Part shown: positions 52,993 to 60,715 of the stretch, in pieces
Layout: each line of letters opens with the position of its first letter
Position numbering within the stretch: position 1 is the first letter of the stretch
Origin: Aureispira sp963837355
Lineage (GTDB): Bacteria > Bacteroidota > Bacteroidia > Chitinophagales > Saprospiraceae
DNA: 64,000 nucleotides
Assembly (NCBI GenBank): GCA_963837355.1
Contig: CAWIMY010000007.1
Location: 248,001 to 312,000, forward strand
Reading direction: 5' to 3'
Translations under genes and position numbers: made by a program
The notes under the pieces: generated by a model
What the model was told of the DNA's origin: nothing
What the model saw: the letters and a program-made list of their open reading frames with translations, nothing else
Database searches by the model: none

Positions 52993-55686
52993 CTAACGGC
53001 CATCCAAATATTCTAATGGTTCTTCCCCCTCGCTTTCGTACTCTGGAATATCTTCCCATTGTGTTGGCTGTTTGATTTCAGGGGCGCGGCTATTGGCATC
53101 CGCAATATTTTTATTTTTATCAAATTCTGCTGCCAAGGTATTGGTAATAGCAGGTAAATCCCGCGCTAATTGCTCTTCTAAAAAGCGTTTGCTTTCCTTG
53201 GTATATTTAGGGCCAATATGGTAGGTGTACTCGCCGTACAAATTGCCCATAATGCGTGCATAAATATTAAACAAGCCTTTTTCTCGTGCTTTGACCACCG
53301 TCTTATCGGGATTGTAGCGCTTAAATTTATTAGCAATCACTTGCCCTGCGTTGATTTTTATATGAAAATCCATGTCGTGGTTAAAGCTGTAGGTGCCTCC
53401 GACCAGTAAGTTGAGGGCATTGCTTTGAATAAACATGGCGGGCATAATGAATTTGCCGTTTTCGATTTTAAATTGGTTGTGCAATTCGGTAAAGACTAAG
53501 TGCTTTAGATCGCTCATTTTTACCACTGAGGAAAACCCTTCGAGCATCTTGAGATTGAGAATTTCCCCATCACGTAGCGTCACATCGGCAATGACGTATA
53601 GTTTGTCGTGTTGAAAGTTCCCAAGAGAATCCATGTACATATTGACACGAATCAACGATTGAAGCCGGCCACGTAAATTATCGGAAGTAATGGCCTCTTG
53701 CCCAAAATTATCGGTCTGCGCCAAAAACTCTCGCATATCAATGTCCTTACAATCCAAAAATAACTCTATCCTTGGTTCCTTTTCAAAATAGACTTTACTA
53801 TTGAGTTTTAGTAAACCATCCATAGCGTTGACCCTTACCCCTTTGAGGAGCATAATGCTTTTGTCGAAGGCAACTTCTCCCGTAAAATTAGTAGCATCTA
53901 TTTCGCCGTAGTTGATAGTGGCAATTGTTGTAACAAAGGTACCCTTTAGAAAAGAGGTACGGCGTTCGCGCTGTTGCAAATTGTCTTTGGTGAGCGAATC
54001 TTGTTCGGCGACAGGCGCGGCTTGGATTTCTTCAGCCGTGTGGCCGCCGCCAATAGCGAGCAGTTCATCCAAGTCCATTTTTTCGCTGTTGAGTGAGGCT
54101 TCAAAGGTCAGTTTGGCCTGTTGAGAATTGAGCGAATCGGAGAGGAGTACAGGGAGGACATTTTGGAATTTGCCGTTGAACAGCATGTCGCTCTCTTTTG
54201 TTTGGACACTAAAATTAGTAATACCGAACATATTGTCTTGTAAGACCAAATCACCTGTAGACACGGTAACGGGAATGTCGTTGACCAATAGATAAGCCTC
54301 ATTAAAGACAATTTTTCCACCTAAATTGACCCTTGGAATACGGTACATAGAGGTCATATCAGATAACCGCCCTTCCAATGTTAATTGTGCAATTTCTATC
54401 AAACCACTGCCATCTGTCACCTGTTCCCCAAAGAAGCCATAAACGGCGTTCAATGGAATGTTGCCATCTAGACTCATTTTGATCAAAGGAATCTCCAAGC
54501 CTTTTATTTCCCAATTGAGGTTGATGGGTTGGTTGTTGAGGGAAGCTTGGAAGTTGAGGAGTTCCAGCTTCGCCGTCCAGTCATCTACGCCATTGCCATT
54601 GGTGAAATGCACGTCAAAATTTACATCGCGCATACTGCCGTCTAACTTTGGATGGGTAATGCGGCCGTCTTTTAAACCAAAGTTTACCTCTACAATAGGG
54701 GACTTCTTAGCCGATTGCACGCCATCAATCCGCGCATCAAAAGACAAGCGGCCGTTGCTCTGAAAATCGCTAATGCTACTGGCATAAGGCTCGGGTACCA
54801 ATTGTAAGAGCGAGCCCAACAGGGCTTCTTCGCTACTAAATTGTAGGTTGTACAACAAGCCCTCTTTCATGCGCTCAATGTTGCCATCCATGTGAAACTC
54901 ATTGCCCTGCAAAAACAACTTTAAGTTATCGAATACATAGGCCTCCTTTGCTAAGTCTAAATCGATAGCTCCATCATAAGCAATTTCTTTTCCTTTTAGG
55001 TAAGTAGTTTCGCCAATCTTAATGTATTCGGAGAACAGCTCGGCGTTGCTTTTTAGGACGTGCTTATTTTTGTTAAGTTCATTATTAATAATAAAATCCC
55101 CTTCAAAGTAGGCATCCTCCGCGCGCACCTTAACGTCGTATTCGGCTGCCAAATCTACATAATGCAACGTGACCTTAGAAAGAGTAGCATCAGAAATAGA
55201 CAAGCTCAAATCACTATTCTCGATCTCCTCCGCCGTCTCTTCTACCGAATTAAAAATATCATAGTTGACGTTGCCTTTCTCATCATAATGCACAAACAGC
55301 GACCCTTCTTCAATAGAAATGGAGGTAAAATTATAAGAACCCGTTAAGAGGCCTACAATACCACATTCTAAAGCAATGCTCTTGACATCCAACAGTTTTT
55401 CGTCATGTTCTCCCACGCCATCCAACTGCGCATCGTTGAGATAAACGGCTGCTTTTGGGAACTTCCAAATCAACGATAAACTCGCATCGCTCACTCGGAG
55501 TTCTGTTTTTAGTTGCTTATTGAGGGTATTAATAACCAAAGAAGCAATCTGTTTTTCGAAGGCAGCAGCAATAATAATCAAGCTGATTAAGCCCAATACC
55601 AAAATCCCTAACAATAATTTGAGCGCAGAAAATAGGATGTTTTTTTGGGGCGCAGAGGGGGTGTCCTTAGGTGCAGTAGAAGCCAT
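52993..55686 (-). CDS. AsmA-like outer-membrane biogenesis protein
   Basis: An 897-residue protein with one N-terminal membrane helix (about 20-45) and a long beta-groove region of the AsmA type, for example LRVSDASLSLIWKFPKAAVY and the C-terminal AsmA_2 part (about 640-800). The family is thought to bridge inner and outer membranes and move phospholipids or assist membrane insertion. It ends in an acidic tail. Confidence 0.88.
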   Translation of the reverse strand: MASTAPKDTPSAPQKNILFSALKLLLGILVLGLISLIIIAAAFEKQIASLVINTLNKQLKTELRVSDASLSLIWKFPKAAVYLNDAQLDGVGEHDEKLLDVKSIALECGIVGLLTGSYNFTSISIEEGSLFVHYDEKGNVNYDIFNSVEETAEEIENSDLSLSISDATLSKVTLHYVDLAAEYDVKVRAEDAYFEGDFIINNELNKNKHVLKSNAELFSEYIKIGETTYLKGKEIAYDGAIDLDLAKEAYVFDNLKLFLQGNEFHMDGNIERMKEGLLYNLQFSSEEALLGSLLQLVPEPYASSISDFQSNGRLSFDARIDGVQSAKKSPIVEVNFGLKDGRITHPKLDGSMRDVNFDVHFTNGNGVDDWTAKLELLNFQASLNNQPINLNWEIKGLEIPLIKMSLDGNIPLNAVYGFFGEQVTDGSGLIEIAQLTLEGRLSDMTSMYRIPRVNLGGKIVFNEAYLLVNDIPVTVSTGDLVLQDNMFGITNFSVQTKESDMLFNGKFQNVLPVLLSDSLNSQQAKLTFEASLNSEKMDLDELLAIGGGHTAEEIQAAPVAEQDSLTKDNLQQRERRTSFLKGTFVTTIATINYGEIDATNFTGEVAFDKSIMLLKGVRVNAMDGLLKLNSKVYFEKEPRIELFLDCKDIDMREFLAQTDNFGQEAITSDNLRGRLQSLIRVNMYMDSLGNFQHDKLYVIADVTLRDGEILNLKMLEGFSSVVKMSDLKHLVFTELHNQFKIENGKFIMPAMFIQSNALNLLVGGTYSFNHDMDFHIKINAGQVIANKFKRYNPDKTVVKAREKGLFNIYARIMGNLYGEYTYHIGPKYTKESKRFLEEQLARDLPAITNTLAAEFDKNKNIADANSRAPEIKQPTQWEDIPEYESEGEEPLEYLDGR

Positions 55687-55809
55687 GAGAAAACGGTTTT
55701 GTAAATGAATGAAGGTAGAAGTTTAAATTTAGCAAATATCTACCAAGAACCCATAACAAAAGCCCTGCTCAAAAGTTACGAACAGTTTATTGTAGTGCAT
55801 AAAGCATTT

Positions 55810-56073
55810 TTAGTCGCAGGGATTTCGTTCGGCTTGCTGCAAGAGGGTTTCAATGAACAAACGGCTTTTTTTCTTTTTGATGAACCGTTCGCGCATCTGT
55901 GCCTCTTGTCTATTGGGATATTCCTCGGTGTATTTCAACACCCAAGGAATACCTCGGGTGGTATATTTTTGACCGCCCTTATTGTGCCGCGCCAAACGCC
56001 TTGGTACATCATTCGATATACCTGTATAAAAGCGATCAATAGAAGGGCTGTAGAGAATGTAAAGGGAGTACAT
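55810..56073 (-). CDS. GIY-YIG nuclease-domain protein
   Basis: An 87-residue protein starting MYSLYILYSPSIDRFYTGIS at 56073. It has the GIY-YIG elements (YILYS ... YTGIS), a conserved Arg (RRLARHN) and Glu in REAQ/QEAQMRERF. The longer frame to 56196 would translate the tRNA array and is rejected. Small UPF0213-type GIY-YIG proteins are frequent next to RNA genes in Bacteroidota; their role is uncertain. Confidence 0.88.
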   Translation of the reverse strand: MYSLYILYSPSIDRFYTGISNDVPRRLARHNKGGQKYTTRGIPWVLKYTEEYPNRQEAQMRERFIKKKKSRLFIETLLQQAERNPCD

Positions 56074-56095
56074 GGAGGGATAAATTATGGGAAAT

Positions 56096-56123
56096 AAAAA
56101 AGCCTCTACTAAAAAGTAGAAGC
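56096..56123 (-). terminator. terminator at the end of the tRNA array
   Basis: GCCTCTACT (56102-56110) pairs with AGTAGAAGC (56115-56123) with one G-U; a T run follows on the minus strand. A second near-identical copy is at 56225-56251. Confidence 0.85.
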
Positions 56124-56133
56124 AGTGTTTGTG

Positions 56134-56211
56134 TGGGTGATGAGGGATTCGAACCCCCGACCGCTTCCGAATGGTATTCGGAATGCTCTGAACCAATGGA
56201 TCTACTCACCT
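56134..56211 (-). tRNA. abnormal tRNA-like unit A
   Basis: It has a good T arm (GGGGG/CCCTC around TTCGAAT) and a 3' acceptor ATCACCC. The 5' acceptor AGGTGAG pairs at only five of seven positions. The anticodon arm is replaced by a perfect 8-bp stem TTCCGAAT/ATTCGGAA with ACC as loop, which is longer than a normal arm by about 3 nt. If read as a tRNA the anticodon would be ACC (Gly), which is doubtful. Confidence 0.45.
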
Positions 56212-56224
56212 GCTTCTATAAAAT

Positions 56225-56251
56225 AAAAAGCCTCTACTAAAAAGTAGAAGC
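56225..56251 (-). terminator. internal duplicate terminator in the tRNA array
   Basis: This is the same 9-bp hairpin and T run as at 56096-56123, in a duplicated block of about 70 bp. Confidence 0.8.
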
Positions 56252-56261
56252 AGTGTTTGTG

Positions 56262-56348
56262 TGGGTGATGAGGGATTCGAACCCCCGACCCCCTCGGTGT
56301 AAACGAGGTGCTCTGAGCTAAACACCCTAATCCATGAGCTAATCACCC
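56262..56348 (-). tRNA. tRNA-Val(UAC) with a duplicated 5' segment in the D loop
   Basis: Acceptor GGGTGAT/ATCACCC, anticodon stem CCTCG/CGAGG with loop TTTACAC (UAC) and T arm are perfect. The D region contains a second copy of the first 17 bases (TTAGGGTG-x-TTAGCTCA), giving a D loop of about 22 nt. The inner copy (5' end 56327) would leave no D loop. It is probably inactive or slow to process. Confidence 0.6.
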
Positions 56349-56363
56349 TAATATTTTATGTAA

Positions 56364-56438
56364 CCTGTAAGGGATTCGAACTGCCGTCCACTTCCGAACT
56401 ATGTTCGGAATGCTCTGAACCAACTGAGCTAATCACCC
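56364..56438 (-). pseudogene. degenerate tRNA-Val-derived unit C
   Basis: The 5' half is identical to tRNA-Val (GGGTGATTAGCTCAGTTGGT and beyond to GAGC). The anticodon arm is TTCCGAAC-ATA-GTTCGGAA. The T stem (GGCAG/CCCTT) and acceptor 3' strand no longer pair. Confidence 0.7.
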
Positions 56439-56484
56439 TGATGTTATGCGATTTGAGAGTTTAAGTCCCAACTAAACGGAATAG

Positions 56485-56559
56485 TGGGTGATGAGGGATT
56501 CGAACCCCCGACCCCCTCGGTGTAAACGAGGTGCTCTGAACCAACTGAGCTAATCACCC
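56485..56559 (-). tRNA. tRNA-Val(UAC)
   Basis: A fully normal gene: acceptor GGGTGAT/ATCACCC, D stem GCTC/GAGC, anticodon stem CCTCG/CGAGG with loop TTTACAC, T stem GGGGG/CCCTC, discriminator A, no encoded CCA. It is the only intact member of the array and presumably its source. Confidence 0.95.
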
Positions 56560-56574
56560 TGATATTTTATGCAA

Positions 56575-57009
56575 CGTGTAAGGGATTCGAGCCGCCGCCC
56601 ACTTCCGAACTATATTCGGAATGCTCTGAACCAACTGAGCTAATCACCCTGATATTTTATGCAACGTGTAAGGGATTCGAGCCGCCGCCCACTTCCGAAC
56701 TATATTCGGAATGCTCTGAACCAACTGAGCTAATCACCCTGATATTTTATGCAACGTGTAAGGGATTCGAACCGCCGCCCACTTCCGAACTATGTTCGGA
56801 ATGCTCTGAACCAACTGAGCTAATCACCCTGATATTTTATGCAACGTGTAAGGGATTCGAACTGCCGTCCACTTCCGAACTATGTTCGGAATGCTCTGAA
56901 CCAACTGAGCTAATCACCCTGATATTTTATGCAACGTGTAAGGGATTCGAACTGCCGTCCACTTCCGAACTATGTTCGGAATGCTCTGAACCAACTGAGC
57001 TAATCACCC
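56575..57009 (-). repeat. five tandem 90-bp tRNA-Val-derived units (E to I)
   Basis: The 5' ends lie at 56649, 56739, 56829, 56919 and 57009, exactly 90 bp apart, in phase with the normal tRNA-Val at 56559. Each keeps the tRNA 5' half (acceptor strand and D arm) and TTCGAAT or CTCGAAT, but has a TTCCGAA/TTCGGAA hairpin with TATAG (E, F) or CATAG (G-I) loop, and unpaired T and acceptor stems. E and F match closely, as do H and I; G is intermediate. Confidence 0.9.
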
Positions 57010-57092
57010 TAAAGATAAAAAAACTTTTAAAAGATAGAAATACTTTTGGTAAAGCACCCTTTCTATGTTTTACCCTTTTTTTAAGAGCAGCA

Positions 57093-57123
57093 CAAAGATA
57101 GGGCGCTTTTTTTCTTGTGCAAA
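57093..57123 (-). promoter_or_regulatory. promoter of the tRNA array
   Basis: On the minus strand TTTG (57123-57120) and TATCTTTG (57100-57093) are 19 bp apart, a full consensus match. Transcription would start near 57087, giving a leader of about 80 nt before the first unit at 57009. Confidence 0.8.
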
Positions 57124-57145
57124 TTTTAGCGCTACTTTTTTTGAA

Positions 57146-58189
57146 TTATTTAGCCAAAATAAGTGCTTCTATATCTTTGATCAGCTGTCGTCCTTCGGGG
57201 TTAAGATTGTCTAAGTTGTTGGCATCCTTTGCTTTAGAGAGGGCGAGCAGAACAAAATTATCGGCAGCCAATTCATCGGGATGAATGTTGTAATTGGTAT
57301 TGCGGGTCGTTTGCTCCCAAAAGCCATTAACTTCGTCAATAGAATAACCCGTGTTGGGAGTGATAATAGTCCACTGCCCGTCTTTTTCCTCTACCTCAAA
57401 CAATTGAAACACTAAATAACCAAAGAAGCTAGGCAGCGTGGGATTAAATGTTTTGTAGCGAGAATAAATTACTGGAACGCCCTCAAAACTGCGTCCTGTT
57501 TTGTCGGAGACCGTAATCGAGTAACGCAAATCGACCCCATCAGGATTGTACAAGACCCGTTCTTTTAAGAAATCAGAAAGCACCAAATTGGGCAGGCGAT
57601 CAAAGCCAATGCGTTTGTAAATAGCATCGCGCTTGTCCTTGTTGTACCGAGAATACACGTGAAAAATCTCGTGAATCATAGTCGATAAAAAAGCGGGATG
57701 CTCTATGGTATTATCCTGAGGCACCATTGGTGCGGGGATGATAATAGAATTATCACGCGTATAATAAACACTTGAGCCGTAGTAGTTACCCGCCGTTTTT
57801 ATTAAGAAAATTTCAGGAAGTTGTAGGTTGGGATTAATTTTATAACACAATTCTAAAGCGCGATCGAAGACCTTTTTTACGGCTTCTCGTTCACTAGCAG
57901 TAAAGTCTTCCAAATCCTCTTGAAGCATTTTTTTGTAGATAGGCAATAGGGTAGTGCGGGAGCGTTCGTCCTGTTTTTCTTGCAATTGGATAGACATTTC
58001 CAGTGGCGCTACCTTCTCGAAAAAATTCTCTTTTTCATCAGTAATCACCCATTTGCTGGCTTCTTTTTTAGAGAGCAAGCGATAGCTGTTCTTGTTGGCA
58101 TCATTCGAAGATGGTTTGTTATTAGCGCAAGCCACTACAAAAGCGAGAGTGGCAACAAGCAATAGGAGGCGGAGGACGGAAGGTGACAT
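57146..58189 (-). CDS. putative zinc metallopeptidase lipoprotein
   Basis: A 347-residue protein with lipobox (LAFVVACANN) and an HEIFH zinc motif at about residue 169 in STMIHEIFHVYSRYNKDKRD. The surrounding helix fits a gluzincin-like peptidase; a downstream Glu in HPDELAADNF could be the third ligand. No family name is certain. It ends 23 bp before the promoter of the tRNA array. Confidence 0.72.
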   Translation of the reverse strand: MSPSVLRLLLLVATLAFVVACANNKPSSNDANKNSYRLLSKKEASKWVITDEKENFFEKVAPLEMSIQLQEKQDERSRTTLLPIYKKMLQEDLEDFTASEREAVKKVFDRALELCYKINPNLQLPEIFLIKTAGNYYGSSVYYTRDNSIIIPAPMVPQDNTIEHPAFLSTMIHEIFHVYSRYNKDKRDAIYKRIGFDRLPNLVLSDFLKERVLYNPDGVDLRYSITVSDKTGRSFEGVPVIYSRYKTFNPTLPSFFGYLVFQLFEVEEKDGQWTIITPNTGYSIDEVNGFWEQTTRNTNYNIHPDELAADNFVLLALSKAKDANNLDNLNPEGRQLIKDIEALILAK

Positions 58190-58334
58190 CGTGAATTGTT
58201 TAGTAGTGGCGAAATAAAGAAATTATGGGAGAATTCTAAATAAAACAATCAAAACCATTAAAGTCTAATAAGGTGGTTACTTTTTTAGCAGCCAAGCCAT
58301 ATAGGAATGATTAAACACGGCAAAAGAGCCTTGC

Positions 58335-58991
58335 TTAACGCTTTCCTGCTCGGATACACTGCATTAAGTGCGCGGGCGCTTCAGGACCTGTACAAAAAAG
58401 CAGGTCTAAGATGCTCAAATTGGGCAAAAAGCCTTGTCGATCTTCAAAAACTTGGGGATAGGAAAGGGGGGTATAATAGGAATCCTGATAGTGGCTATAG
58501 TTCTTCGGCAATAATTGATGGCGAAAGTCTAAGCACTGTGTTGGAGTAGTGGCATAAGTGGTCGTAAGTTCAACAGCAGATGGGAAGGAGAGCAGCTGCA
58601 AAACTAGTTTTTGCGCGGCAAAACAGAAGTCGAATAGATAGGTATATGGCTGCTGGTAAAGCGTTTGTAACTCCTCGGCATAGTAGTCAAAAAAGGGACT
58701 ATTACCATAGGCCGTTTTGATGCTGCGCCAATGTTGCACTTGCCAATCCGTACGGTTGTCAATCGCCACGTTGCGAATCGGCGCTTGTTGGTGCTTGCCT
58801 TTGAGCAAGGGAATGCTGAGGGCTAACACACCATTAGCGGTAGCCAAAAGACAACGGTTGCGAAAGGAGCCTTTGCGATAATGTTCGTGTTGCTCTATCC
58901 AAACAGTTGGATGCAAGAGGAACTTGCTATAATAAGGCAAGCTACCCAAGTAATGTAATTCTAATACGATAGGAAGATCCATAGTAGCCAA
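58335..58991 (-). CDS. WbqC family protein
   Basis: A 218-residue protein with the WbqC pattern H-Y-L-G-S-L-P-Y-Y ... IEQHEHYRKGSFRNRC ... LSIPLLKG ... W-R-S-I-K-T-A-Y-G-N-S-P-F-F-D-Y-Y. The family occurs in polysaccharide loci and elsewhere; its reaction is not established. It stands alone here. Confidence 0.88.
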   Translation of the reverse strand: MATMDLPIVLELHYLGSLPYYSKFLLHPTVWIEQHEHYRKGSFRNRCLLATANGVLALSIPLLKGKHQQAPIRNVAIDNRTDWQVQHWRSIKTAYGNSPFFDYYAEELQTLYQQPYTYLFDFCFAAQKLVLQLLSFPSAVELTTTYATTPTQCLDFRHQLLPKNYSHYQDSYYTPLSYPQVFEDRQGFLPNLSILDLLFCTGPEAPAHLMQCIRAGKR

Positions 58992-59539
58992 TATGAGGGG
59001 GCGCTTTGCAAAGATGCATTTTTTCGCGAAAAACTAGCTAAAACTAGCGCTTATTTAACGTGTTGCTAAGTACTTGTAGAGCGGGCTAAAATCTTGTGAA
59101 TCGGGAAGAGAGGAGCAGCGAGTACCTACGTTTTGGGTGCCTATTTCTAAGGGAGTTTGCATTTTGCTGGTAATTTGACCACTTTTTCACAATTCTGTTA
59201 GCGAAGCCTTAGAATGTTAGAAAAGAATTCTATTTTTGTCCATGCTAGAGTTTTAGAAAAATGCTCTAACAGCACTGTTTGTTGGGTATCCAAAAAGACA
59301 ACGCCTCTAAAAAGAGACATTTGACTCGGAAGCGCTGGACAACAAACGGTTAAATGCTGGATTGTGCAAGAATGTAGGCCGTGTTAATCAACTATTTGTA
59401 CAGTGGAACGATTTATAGAGGGGCAGACCCCTTGGTCACTACTGCAAAAATCATGGAACCACAACAAAAGAAGCGCGGTAATCGGCGTTTCTAATCTTTA
59501 ATGGGCACAACCGCCTAAGTATTTATTAAACAATAGCTT
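58992..59539. other. 548-bp intergenic region upstream of the PorP/SprF gene
   Basis: No gene is seen. A TATTTTTG box (59231-59238, plus) fits the -7 consensus but has no matching -33 box; it would give a leader of about 300 nt. Confidence 0.35.
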
Positions 59540-60592
59540 ATGAAAAGAATTATTGTACTCGCTTTACTTGCTATGGGTATGAGTGTTGCTAGCCACGCGC
59601 AGCAACAAGGGCTGTTTACCAACTACATGTTTAACCCGCTTCCCTTCAATCCTGCTATCACAGGGAGTTCGGAAGTTTTGGATATGGTGTTGTTGCACCG
59701 CCACCAATGGTTTGGTCTGATTGATGGCGCGCCACTGACGCAAAATTTCTCTATCCATTCTCCCATTAAGATTGGCAAGCAAAATCAAAACGCCGCCGTC
59801 GGTGGATACATTACCCACGATCAAATTGGTGCGACGCGTACCTTTTCTGGTAATTTAACGTTTAGCTATAGCTTACGCTTAAACAATCCTAAGAATAAAA
59901 ATCGCATCTTGCGGTTGAACATTGGTTTATCAGGGGGCGTTGCCAACTGGTCGGCTGATTTTTCGCAGCTCAATTTAGACGATGCCAACGACCCTTCTTT
60001 TCAGAACTTGACACCCACTGTCTGGATGCCTAATTTTGGAGGGGGACTGTATTTGCATACTAAAATGTGGTATGTGGGTTTATCGGCACCTAAATTATGG
60101 ACCAATAATATGCGGGAGCGCCAACCTGGCGAATCGGATCAGGGCCCCTTGTCACAAGAGTATCGCCACTATTATTTGATGATGGGCGGCGCGATTGAGA
60201 TCAGCAATAACTTGACCATTCGTCCTTCGTTCATGTTGCGGAATGTCGGGTTGTTTGTAGAAGAGAATGTACAGAACCAAGTAGGTGCCCCCAACTCTTT
60301 TAACATCGATTTGGGCTTTATCTTTGCCAAGCGTTTTTGGATCGGGGCTAGTTTCCGCTCCTCCGTAGAGGCGATTATTGGAACAGGTTCTTCTTACGAT
60401 TCTGTCGATTTCTGGATGGGCTTTCGCCTGAAAAACGGCCTACGGTTTGGACTGGGTTACGATTTACCGCTTAACGATATGCTGGGTACAGGCATTGGCT
60501 CTTACGAAGTGATGTTAGGCTACGATTTGTACAAAACAAAATACTTAGAAGATGGTGGCAGGGTTATTAATCCTCGTTACCTCACTTTCTAA
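59540..60592 (+). CDS. PorP/SprF family type IX secretion membrane protein
   Basis: A 350-residue outer-membrane barrel: signal peptide (LLAMGMSVASHAQQ), then QGLFTNYMFNPLPFNPAITG and HRHQWFGLIDGAPLTQ, the PorP/SprF opening. Paralogues pair with giant adhesins bearing type B sorting domains, such as the one at the left edge. The OmpA/PorE-like gene follows after 123 bp, a usual arrangement. Confidence 0.92.
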   Translation: MKRIIVLALLAMGMSVASHAQQQGLFTNYMFNPLPFNPAITGSSEVLDMVLLHRHQWFGLIDGAPLTQNFSIHSPIKIGKQNQNAAVGGYITHDQIGATRTFSGNLTFSYSLRLNNPKNKNRILRLNIGLSGGVANWSADFSQLNLDDANDPSFQNLTPTVWMPNFGGGLYLHTKMWYVGLSAPKLWTNNMRERQPGESDQGPLSQEYRHYYLMMGGAIEISNNLTIRPSFMLRNVGLFVEENVQNQVGAPNSFNIDLGFIFAKRFWIGASFRSSVEAIIGTGSSYDSVDFWMGFRLKNGLRFGLGYDLPLNDMLGTGIGSYEVMLGYDLYKTKYLEDGGRVINPRYLTF

Positions 60593-60715
60593 TACATAAA
60601 ACAAAGCGTCTAATAGGCAAGCGGGTCTTTTAAAGACTCGCTGCCTTATACGTTCTACCCCTAGTATCGGCTGAACACTTACACACCAACGCTCTACATA
60701 ACTTTTAATAGTCTT

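Noticed and set aside
55705..56097. 130-codon plus-strand frame
   Set aside because: It is antisense to the GIY-YIG gene, which has the conserved motifs.
56575..57009. CRISPR array
   Set aside because: The 90-bp units are tRNA-derived over their full length, there are no variable spacers, and no cas genes are near.
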